Shown: piece by piece, positions 23,814 to 29,446 of the stretch
How the letters are laid out: each line of letters begins with the position of its first letter
Position numbering within the stretch: the stretch's first letter is position 1
Assembly (NCBI GenBank): GCA_003531665.1
Contig: DQFC01000012.1
Span: forward strand, 1 to 29,446
Direction of reading: 5' to 3'
Length of the DNA: 29,446 nt
Origin: Candidatus Collierbacteria bacterium
Lineage (GTDB): Bacteria > Patescibacteriota > Microgenomatia > UBA1400 > MFAQ01
Notes under the pieces: generated by a model
The model's input: only the letters and a program-made list of their open reading frames with translations
Told to the model about the DNA's origin: nothing
The model's database searches: none
Program-made: the position numbers and the translations under genes

Positions 23814-25940
23814 CTATTTTACCGATAAACTACCATCTTTGATACCTACGGAAATCTTTTTGCCTACTTGCAGGCGGCCCTCGATTATCTGCAGAGCGAG
23901 TTCGTCTTCAATCTTGTTTTGGAGAACTCTCTTTATGGGGCGGGCACCGTAGATTTTGTCGAAACCAAAGAGAGCAATATAATCACTCACGGATTTGTCA
24001 AAATCTATATGGAAACCTTTTGAAGATAATCGACCAGATAGCTCCCGAAGTTGGATGTCGACTATTTTAGACACTTCTTCCTTGCCTAACCGCCTGAAAG
24101 TAATGATTTGATCAATCCGGTTTAAGAACTCCGGACGAAAATTATCTCTGAGTGCTTCATGCATCTTTGCTTCAATGTCAACCTCATCCATTTTATCGTC
24201 AACCACAAAGCCACCACCAAGATTGCTCGTCATGATGATGACTGTATTCTTGAAATTGACAGTGTGACCCTTGCCGTCCGTAAGACGGCCATCGTCTAAG
24301 ATCTGCAAGAAAACACTGAATATCTGCGGGTGAGCTTTTTCGATCTCGTCAAAAAGGATGACCGAGTAAGGTTTGCGTCTAACGGCTTCCGTTAGTTGAC
24401 CGCCTTCTTCATAGCCCACATAACCTGGAGGAGCACCGATGAGCCGAGCAATCGAATGACTCTCGGTGTACTCGGTCATATCGATACGAATAAGAGATTT
24501 ATCATCGTTAAAGAGTTCCTCAGCCAAGGCTTTGGCTGTTTCGGTTTTTCCAACCCCAGTGGGTCCTAAAAATAGGAACGAAGCTATCGGCCTATTCTCG
24601 TCAGAAATGCCTGCGCGAGACCTTCTGATGGCATTAGCCACGGATTTAATGGCTTTATCTTGCCCAATAACCCGCTTGGTGAGTTCCCTTTCTAGATTAA
24701 TTAGTTTTGATGATTCGGAACCCAATAGCCTGGTAACCGGTATACCCGCCCACCGGGAAATGACTCTCGCAATATCTTCTGTGTCTACATCCAATTGCAG
24801 AACACGATCTTCCGGTTTGATACTTCCCCATTCTGTTTGTTTTTCGTTTAATTTTGCTTGAAGTTTGGGTAACGTCCCGTACTTTAGTTCAGCTGCTTCC
24901 TCGAGACGCACTTCTCTCTCAGCAGTGTCAAATTTGACTTTAGTTTGATCTATCTCAAATTGGATCTTATTTATTTCTTCGATAATTCCCTTCTGTTGCT
25001 TCCAAGCGACTTCAATCTTGGCGGCTTCTACCTTTTTATCCTCCCGATCTTTTTCCAGTAATTCACGTCGAGCCTTGGCCGAGTCGGAATTTTCTTTTTT
25101 GAGGGCGGCTAGCTCGATTTCGATTTGCGTAATTTTTCTTTTCAAAAGATCCAAAACTGCCGGCATAGAATCGATTTCAATTTTGAGAGAAGAAGCGGCT
25201 TCGTCGATTAGATCTATCGCTTTGTCCGGCAGAAAACGATCCGGAAGGTAGCGGACAGAAAGATTTACGGCCGCGATGAGGGCATCATCGCTGATTCTTA
25301 ATTTGTGATGAATCTCGTATTTTTCCTTAATTCCTCGAAGAATAGCAATAGTGTCCTCTTTGCTAGGCTCTTCAACTAAAATTGGCTGGAAGCGTCGTTC
25401 GAGAGCGGCATCTTTTTCGATGTGCTTACGATATTCATCGATAGTGGTGGCGCCAATAAGATGGAGTTCACCTCTGGCTAGTGCAGGTTTCAAAATATTG
25501 GCGGCATCGACCGCTCCTTCGGCCGCACCGGCTCCGACTAATGTGTGAAGTTCGTCAATTAACAATATGTATTGCCCTGCGCCTTTCTTGACTTCATCAA
25601 CGATACCTTTCATCCTTTGTTCAAATTCACCGCGATACGAAGCACCGGCCAAAACACTGGCCATATCCAGCACGAGTAAATCTTTATCTTTGATGGAGTC
25701 AGGGACATCACCATCGGCGATACGATTGGCTAGGCCCTCCACTAAAGCGGTTTTGCCAACACCAGGATCACCAATAAGAACGGGGTTGTTTTTCGTACGG
25801 CGGGAAAGGACTTGCATCACGCGGCGAATCTCCATGTCCCGGCCAATAACCGGATCGAGTAGGTGCGACTTAGCCTTATGGGTTAGATTCACAGTATATT
25901 TCTCCAGGAGCTTACCTTCTTCGGGCTTGTTATTTTCCAT
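23814..25940 (-). CDS. clpB: ClpB-type disaggregase lacking the N-terminal domain
   Basis: A 708-residue AAA+ unfoldase. It opens only 30 residues before the first AAA+ domain (Walker A GDPGVGKT at 57-64, Walker B ILLIDE at 125-130), so the ~150-residue Clp N-domain is absent. A charged coiled-coil M-domain of about 120 residues (255-380), diagnostic of ClpB, follows. Domain 2 has Walker A GPTGVGKT (459-466), pore loop GYVGY (506-510) and Walker B VILFDE. No ClpP-docking loop is seen. ClpB extracts proteins from aggregates with DnaK. The promoter (TTGACG, 17 nt, TATTAT) is six nt from the ATG, so the short form is encoded, not a truncation. Confidence 0.93.
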   Translation of the reverse strand: MENNKPEEGKLLEKYTVNLTHKAKSHLLDPVIGRDMEIRRVMQVLSRRTKNNPVLIGDPGVGKTALVEGLANRIADGDVPDSIKDKDLLVLDMASVLAGASYRGEFEQRMKGIVDEVKKGAGQYILLIDELHTLVGAGAAEGAVDAANILKPALARGELHLIGATTIDEYRKHIEKDAALERRFQPILVEEPSKEDTIAILRGIKEKYEIHHKLRISDDALIAAVNLSVRYLPDRFLPDKAIDLIDEAASSLKIEIDSMPAVLDLLKRKITQIEIELAALKKENSDSAKARRELLEKDREDKKVEAAKIEVAWKQQKGIIEEINKIQFEIDQTKVKFDTAEREVRLEEAAELKYGTLPKLQAKLNEKQTEWGSIKPEDRVLQLDVDTEDIARVISRWAGIPVTRLLGSESSKLINLERELTKRVIGQDKAIKSVANAIRRSRAGISDENRPIASFLFLGPTGVGKTETAKALAEELFNDDKSLIRIDMTEYTESHSIARLIGAPPGYVGYEEGGQLTEAVRRKPYSVILFDEIEKAHPQIFSVFLQILDDGRLTDGKGHTVNFKNTVIIMTSNLGGGFVVDDKMDEVDIEAKMHEALRDNFRPEFLNRIDQIITFRRLGKEEVSKIVDIQLRELSGRLSSKGFHIDFDKSVSDYIALFGFDKIYGARPIKRVLQNKIEDELALQIIEGRLQVGKKISVGIKDGSLSVK

Positions 25941-25946
25941 ACAAAA

Positions 25947-25975
25947 ATAATACTACGGCTTTGGCACTCCGTCAA
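25947..25975 (-). promoter_or_regulatory. clpB promoter, leaderless
   Basis: On the minus strand TTGACG (25970-25975), a 17-nt spacer and TATTAT (25947-25952) end six nt before ATG 25940. The -35 lies inside the spacer of the CIRCE element. Confidence 0.85.
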
Positions 25976-25987
25976 GCTGAGTGCTAA
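25961..25987. promoter_or_regulatory. CIRCE operator (HrcA site)
   Basis: TTGGCACTC (25961-25969), nine nt, then GAGTGCTAA (25979-25987): a match to the CIRCE consensus TTAGCACTC-N9-GAGTGCTAA with one difference. HrcA binds CIRCE and represses heat-shock genes. Here the -35 box of clpB fills the spacer, so a bound repressor would block polymerase directly. The kinase gene at 26012 starts 25 nt away on the other side and may also be affected. Confidence 0.92.
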
Positions 25988-26011
25988 GCCGACAGTGATA
26001 AACTTGGGGTA

Positions 26012-26803
26012 ATGGAGAAACTGATTTTAATTAAGTTAGGGGGAAGTTTGATTACCGATAAGGGGAAAGATCGAACATCAAGGCCGGAAACAATTGATCG
26101 ACTTGCCGGTGAACTTAAAAAGATTCATAACATCTTTAAGGGGAAAATTATCGTGGCACATGGTGCCGGGTCTTTTGCCCACCGACCTGCCGTAGAATAC
26201 CAGGTGAGGGACGGTATCAAGGGGCCGCTTCAGTTTAAAGGCTTTCCGATCGTAGCCGACCGGGCAATTGAACTCAATAGAATAGTAATTAAAACCTTTC
26301 TTGACCAGAAGCTACCGGCGGTGTCGTTTTCTCCAGAGAGTTGCATTCTGGCGTATAACTTCAAAGTCGAAGAGGTTTTTTGTGACCCTATTGAACAAGC
26401 CTTAAGGATCGGCTATTTACCGGTGTTATATGGTGATGTGATTTTTGACAAGAAAATTGGGGCCTGTATCTATTCGACAGAAATGGTACTGGGGGCTCTG
26501 GCCGGGAAAATAGCTAAGAAGTTTAAAGTCAGTTTCGTTTATTGTACGGATACAGACGGGGTGTATGACTCAGAAGGGAGAACCATTTCCGTAATCAGCC
26601 ATGAGAATATTAAGGAAGTCGAAAGATTTATTTCCGACTCAAGGAAAGTTGATGTGACCGGAGGAATGATTCATAAAGTGAAAGAAAGTTTAGTGATGGC
26701 AAAAAGAGGCTTTGAAACAATTATTATCAACGGAAACATACCGAACGAGCTTGTACAAGCGATCTTGAAAGGTAAGCATCACGGAACACACATACGGAAT
26801 TAA
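26012..26803 (+). CDS. Isopentenyl phosphate kinase
   Basis: A 263-residue kinase of the amino-acid-kinase fold. It has IKLGGSLITDKG at the N-terminus (nucleotide loop), AHGAGSFAHRPAVEY with the His that in the isopentenyl phosphate kinase family contacts the substrate phosphate (His57), GDVIFDKKIG, and YCTDTDGVYD, VTGGM and a Lys at the C-terminal ATP site. The family converts isopentenyl phosphate to isopentenyl diphosphate in the alternative mevalonate pathway. A close relative such as another acid kinase cannot be excluded. The start has only a weak hexamer TAAACT seven nt upstream. Its stop overlaps that of the convergent next gene at TTAA. Confidence 0.85.
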   Translation: MEKLILIKLGGSLITDKGKDRTSRPETIDRLAGELKKIHNIFKGKIIVAHGAGSFAHRPAVEYQVRDGIKGPLQFKGFPIVADRAIELNRIVIKTFLDQKLPAVSFSPESCILAYNFKVEEVFCDPIEQALRIGYLPVLYGDVIFDKKIGACIYSTEMVLGALAGKIAKKFKVSFVYCTDTDGVYDSEGRTISVISHENIKEVERFISDSRKVDVTGGMIHKVKESLVMAKRGFETIIINGNIPNELVQAILKGKHHGTHIRN

Positions 26804-27168
26804 AACATATCGGTATCCACGCAAATTAGGCGGTACCACAAAGATTCTAATTCACTTAAGGCCACTCCCGTTCTGGCCTTTTGAATAGTTTCCCGGCGAA
26901 GCCGGCCGACGACTTCAGGCGGCTTCCTCCCCCAGATGAACTCCCAACCGATGCCATATAGTAAAGCCAGGTTAACTGATTCATACAGATCTTCTTCCGG
27001 GTCGATGAAATCCAGCACAGATTCCAAGGAAAGAGAATCGGGTGATTCCCACAAGGTTTGGGTTGCCGCGATGTCGGACTGCCAGAAGGACAATTTGGGA
27101 CTTAGTTTGCCTACTTCACCGGAAATTACCGACGAAAGAAGCATTTCTTTGGATATGGCTGAAGACAT
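26800..27168 (-). CDS. Hypothetical protein, unknown
   Basis: A 122-residue soluble protein with no recognised family. It is acidic in the middle (DFIDPEEDLYES) and helical at both ends; a stretch KPPEVVGRLRRETIQKARTG is notable. The start ATG 27168 is chosen because TAAAAT (27176-27181, minus strand) ends seven nt upstream and because the longer frame to 27240 overlaps the coding end of the pentapeptide gene. It follows that gene by 13 nt on the same strand. Its stop shares TTAA with the convergent kinase gene. Confidence 0.65.
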   Translation of the reverse strand: MSSAISKEMLLSSVISGEVGKLSPKLSFWQSDIAATQTLWESPDSLSLESVLDFIDPEEDLYESVNLALLYGIGWEFIWGRKPPEVVGRLRRETIQKARTGVALSELESLWYRLICVDTDMF

Positions 27169-27175
27169 GCGCCAA

Positions 27176-27181
27176 ATTTTA
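27176..27181 (-). promoter_or_regulatory. -10 hexamer, leaderless start of the 27168 gene
   Basis: TAAAAT on the minus strand ends seven nt before ATG 27168, in the 13-nt gap after the pentapeptide gene. Confidence 0.5.
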
Positions 27182-27730
27182 TCAGCTTTTAAGAACAAAA
27201 CCTTTGGAGAGACCGAATTGGATGAAGCCTTCCAGATCAAGAATGGTTTTGATTATCTGGCAGTTTTGAAAGGAGACTCCCGTAGTGTTCGAATCAGTAA
27301 AGTCTGTGTTTTTTAGTTTGCAATAATCAAAAATGGCTTTTTCGAAGTTAACACGAGTGAGATCCATCCCCGAAAGGTCGCAGTTGGCAAAATAAACCGA
27401 GGTGAGATCGGATTCCGGAAAGGAGCACTCGGGAAGCTTTTGTTTTTCAAATGAACAGCCTTCCATTAAACAGTGCTGAAATATACACCCCGAAAGTGAA
27501 CAATCTTTGAAGTTTATCCAATTCAGTTTACAATCTTCAAAACGGCATTTGGTGAAGGAGGTGGAGTCCAGCAAAGCATTGGAAAAGTCGCAGTTCACAA
27601 AAACACACTCCAGAAAACCGGTGAACTTGAAAAGGCATTTGGTAAATTTGCTATCGACAAACTTGGTGTTCTCGAAATCTACACCTTTGATGTCGTCGTT
27701 GGAAAAGCTCTTTCCCTTGATGTTTTGCAC
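27182..27730 (-). CDS. Pentapeptide-repeat protein
   Basis: A 182-residue protein made almost wholly of A(D/N)LXX-type pentapeptide repeats with Phe or Leu at the centre, for example KFVDSKFTKCLF, CDFSNALLD, CRFEDCKLNWINF and CDLSGMDLTRVNF. Such proteins form a right-handed quadrilateral beta helix; some, such as Qnr and McbG, mimic DNA and protect gyrase. Length and lack of a signal fit a cytoplasmic Qnr-like role, but no specific family assignment is justified. Unusually many of the positions next to the central residue are Cys (over 10 in total). The start is GTG 27730 with TATAAT seven nt upstream. Confidence 0.85.
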   Translation of the reverse strand: MQNIKGKSFSNDDIKGVDFENTKFVDSKFTKCLFKFTGFLECVFVNCDFSNALLDSTSFTKCRFEDCKLNWINFKDCSLSGCIFQHCLMEGCSFEKQKLPECSFPESDLTSVYFANCDLSGMDLTRVNFEKAIFDYCKLKNTDFTDSNTTGVSFQNCQIIKTILDLEGFIQFGLSKGFVLKS

Positions 27731-27737
27731 TATATTT

Positions 27738-27743
27738 ATTATA
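27738..27743 (-). promoter_or_regulatory. Consensus -10, leaderless GTG start of the pentapeptide gene
   Basis: TATAAT on the minus strand ends seven nt before GTG 27730. It is divergent from the zinc finger gene promoter at 27768. Confidence 0.65.
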
Positions 27744-27767
27744 AAACTTACTACAGACTGAATGTGA

Positions 27768-27773
27768 TAGAAT
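27768..27773 (+). promoter_or_regulatory. Extended -10 of the zinc finger gene
   Basis: TAGAAT preceded by TGA (TGN type extended -10) would start transcription near 27780 and give a leader of about 25 nt with AGGAG. Confidence 0.5.
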
Positions 27774-27804
27774 CAGCTATCTTTAAACTAAGGAGCAATT
27801 TTAT

Positions 27805-27933
27805 ATGATTGGAAGAATTATTTCTGCTCTAAAATGGTATTGTTGCAAGTGTGGTAAGTCTAACGCTATTGGTCGTAATACTTGTTGGAACTGCGGACAC
27901 GAATACAATACAAAATGCTGCTCAAGTGATTAA
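27805..27933 (+). CDS. 42-residue RanBP2-type zinc finger protein
   Basis: A 42-residue protein that starts MIGRIISALKW. Trp11, Cys13, Cys16, Asn20, Cys27 and Cys30 fit the RanBP2-type zinc finger rule W-x-C-x2-C-x3-N-x6-C-x2-C exactly. A second cysteine pair lies at Cys38-Cys39. RanBP2 fingers bind ubiquitin or single-stranded RNA in eukaryotes; bacterial single-finger proteins are little known, and no function is claimed. The gene has an extended -10, a strong AGGAG nine nt before the ATG and its own terminator, so it is clearly a gene despite its size. It is divergent from the pentapeptide gene. Confidence 0.85.
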   Translation: MIGRIISALKWYCCKCGKSNAIGRNTCWNCGHEYNTKCCSSD

Positions 27934-27944
27934 CAATTCTTACC

Positions 27945-27970
27945 GGCTCGGGTCCGCCTGAGCCATTTTT
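27945..27970 (+). terminator. Terminator abutting the next start codon
   Basis: GGCTCGGG (27945-27952) pairs with CCTGAGCC (27957-27964), with one G-T pair, around TCCG, followed by ATTTTT. The T-run ends at 27970 and the ATG of the next gene is at 27971. Confidence 0.88.
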
Positions 27971-28912
27971 ATGACTACTTTTGATCAAAAATTATCGCGA
28001 AGTTTATTATTTTTACCTATCGACTTGTTAGATAAAGTCTTCCTTTGGCTCGCCTACCGAGAACTGAAACCCGTCTCCGAAATCTCACTAACAAGACAAA
28101 AGCGAAAATCCAACAAAGAAAATTTGTTACGTATCGAAAAATGGTTACGCGTGGCAGGATTGCACAGTTCCCCCGAGAAGGGTAACTGCACCTCACTTCA
28201 TGTTGGAAAAGATATGGAAAAAGTATTACTTTCTTCGGTCATCCTACGCTCAACAGATTACGATAACGAAATAAAAACAGGAATACTGCTTGGATATCCT
28301 GAAGCATCGGTTAAAGCTTATGCTATAAACAGAAACCTAGAATTGGGCCAAAATCCAGAACCCTTGATCTACCCAGGATTTTACATGATTCATGAAAATA
28401 CTAAAAGTATAGATTATCTCCCATATTTGGTATATGCGGCAACCACACGAAACCTTAGCAAAGAACTATCTGTGGCTAAAAAATGGGCACAATTAATTAG
28501 AACCGAGACACCGATACTCGCAAAATGGTACGAGGACTACTTTTTCAGGAGAAACGTGGTCCGAACAAAAATTCGAACAAAGTGGATTAAGAAACTTGAG
28601 CTTTATGAACTTCCAATGTTGAAGTTATTTTCTCGCTATACCAACATAACGGATGATCCCAAGCAAAAAATATTGTTAATACTGTCCGATTTTTATGAGG
28701 ATTTACTTGATGAGTTTCAAGTAGCTTCTATGGGTAATATGATTCTCCAAGAACTACCAAAGGAAGAGAAAGATTGCCGGGAATTAACACAAATCCTTAA
28801 ACGATGCATGCGAATGTATCAATCTGGAAAAAGAGTTAACCTGAAAGCTATTGTTGTCAATTCCCGTTTAATTTACCATTGGTACAAGAAAAGCAAATTA
28901 TCCTGCTCGTAA
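27971..28912 (+). CDS. Hypothetical protein, unknown
   Basis: A 313-residue soluble, basic, helix-rich protein with no recognised domain. Visible features: a hydrophobic N-terminal stretch LLFLPIDLLDKVFLWLAY, a Lys/Arg-rich segment around residues 40-60, the motif GILLGYPEASVKAYA near residue 106, and a basic C-terminal region with the stretch KRVNLKAIVVNSR. The start ATG follows directly on the T-run of the upstream terminator, with no Shine-Dalgarno and no -10 at leaderless distance, so expression would depend on readthrough or an unseen promoter. Its 3' end overlaps the convergent htpX gene by 15 nt. Confidence 0.65.
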   Translation: MTTFDQKLSRSLLFLPIDLLDKVFLWLAYRELKPVSEISLTRQKRKSNKENLLRIEKWLRVAGLHSSPEKGNCTSLHVGKDMEKVLLSSVILRSTDYDNEIKTGILLGYPEASVKAYAINRNLELGQNPEPLIYPGFYMIHENTKSIDYLPYLVYAATTRNLSKELSVAKKWAQLIRTETPILAKWYEDYFFRRNVVRTKIRTKWIKKLELYELPMLKLFSRYTNITDDPKQKILLILSDFYEDLLDEFQVASMGNMILQELPKEEKDCRELTQILKRCMRMYQSGKRVNLKAIVVNSRLIYHWYKKSKLSCS

Positions 28913-29446
28913 GGCTTTGATACGTTCCTTAACTGGGGGATGGGTGTTGAAGAGGTCGGCGAACCAGCCGATAGAATCGTGGTGATTTTTCAGCGGATTG
29001 GCGATGTAGAGATGGGCAGTGGCTTTGTTGGCCGCCTCCAGGGGCTCTTTGTCGGCGGAGATTTTTTCGAGCGCACTCGCCAACCCTGCGGGATATTTTG
29101 TTAGAAGTGCACCGGAAGCATCGGCAAAGAATTCGCGCCGCCTGGAAATGGCCAACTGAATCAACTGAGCAACAAGGGGTGAGAGCAGAGCCATGATAAT
29201 TCCTGCAATCATCAGAATAGCTCCGAGGTTTCCCTCTTCCCTATCTGATTTTCCCCTCATTCTGGTTCGAAGGAGAATATCGGCTAGAAGGGTAACCAAA
29301 CCGACGAGAATGGTAACGATACTCATCAGGCGGATGTCGTAGTTTCTGATATGGCTGAGTTCGTGAGCGACAACACCTTCCATTTCGGTACGGTTTAGTT
29401 TAGAGAGAATTCCGGTAGTGGCACAGACAACCGCGTGTTCAGGATC
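28898..29446 (-). CDS. htpX: HtpX-like M48 metalloprotease, cut by window edge
   Basis: The C-terminal 182 residues of an M48 peptidase; the frame is open to the window edge and the N-terminus lies outside. It has a GVVAHELSHIRNYD zinc site (HExxH), two membrane segments after it (about 25 residues each, VTILVGLVTLLAD and AILMIAGIIMALLSPLVAQL), the third-ligand region RREFFADASGA and the C-terminal NTHPPVKERI. HtpX degrades damaged membrane proteins. The part upstream of residue 22 (DPEHAVVCATTG) also matches the family. It is convergent with the 27971 gene, overlapping by 15 nt. Confidence 0.93.
   Translation of the reverse strand, partial: DPEHAVVCATTGILSKLNRTEMEGVVAHELSHIRNYDIRLMSIVTILVGLVTLLADILLRTRMRGKSDREEGNLGAILMIAGIIMALLSPLVAQLIQLAISRRREFFADASGALLTKYPAGLASALEKISADKEPLEAANKATAHLYIANPLKNHHDSIGWFADLFNTHPPVKERIKALRAG

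Noticed and set aside
26936..27316. Plus-strand open frame of 126 codons
   Set aside because: It overlaps two minus-strand genes, one of them a clear pentapeptide-repeat protein; no start signal.

Overview
The window reads as a low-to-medium GC chromosome segment of a Candidate Phyla Radiation (Patescibacteria) bacterium, most likely of the Microgenomates type. The reasons are the compact mix of core genes (DnaE, L19, GatCAB, ClpB, HtpX), a membrane-anchored protein with an N-terminus ending in an RGKAAE-like stretch, a bacterial isopentenyl phosphate kinase, and many short orphan genes. TGA is used as a stop (for example gatB and the gene at 18625-18861), so the code is the standard bacterial one. 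The lineage call is inference from protein style; no rRNA or tRNA gene is visible.

Layout. 1-4249: a block of six unrecognised or weakly recognised small genes (several membrane-anchored, one zinc metalloprotease) enclosed by a 101-bp inverted repeat and ending in about 550 bp of palindromic intergenic repeats. 4268-8901 (minus): a thiol-redox and sugar-oxidation run, DipZ-like CcdA-thioredoxin fusion, PQQ-type sugar dehydrogenase, DoxX/DoxD-like membrane protein, then an HD-domain protein with its own promoter. 8954-11514 (plus): NrtR-like Nudix regulator, a small membrane protein, and a large exported protein. 11564-15771 (minus): rplS and dnaE. 15827-18861: orphan genes, a single-domain O6-alkylguanine alkyltransferase, an alpha/beta hydrolase and a cysteine-rich small protein. 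18995-22061 (minus): gatCAB operon. 22145-22396: small conserved protein. 22443-25940 (minus): ClpB without N-domain plus an ABC-F ATPase, under a CIRCE operator. 26012-27933: isopentenyl phosphate kinase, an orphan, a pentapeptide-repeat protein and a 42-residue RanBP2-type zinc finger protein. 27971-29446: an orphan and the edge-cut htpX.

The strongest genome-wide signal is in gene starts. At least thirteen genes have a TATAAT-like hexamer ending exactly 6 or 7 nt before the start codon and no Shine-Dalgarno sequence, the geometry of leaderless mRNAs. A second class of four very short single genes instead has a normal leader, a clear Shine-Dalgarno sequence and a hairpin terminator. Several annotated starts were chosen from this pattern. 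Other points of interest are the CIRCE-controlled N-domain-less ClpB, the zinc finger micro-protein, and the inverted-repeat-bounded orphan block.
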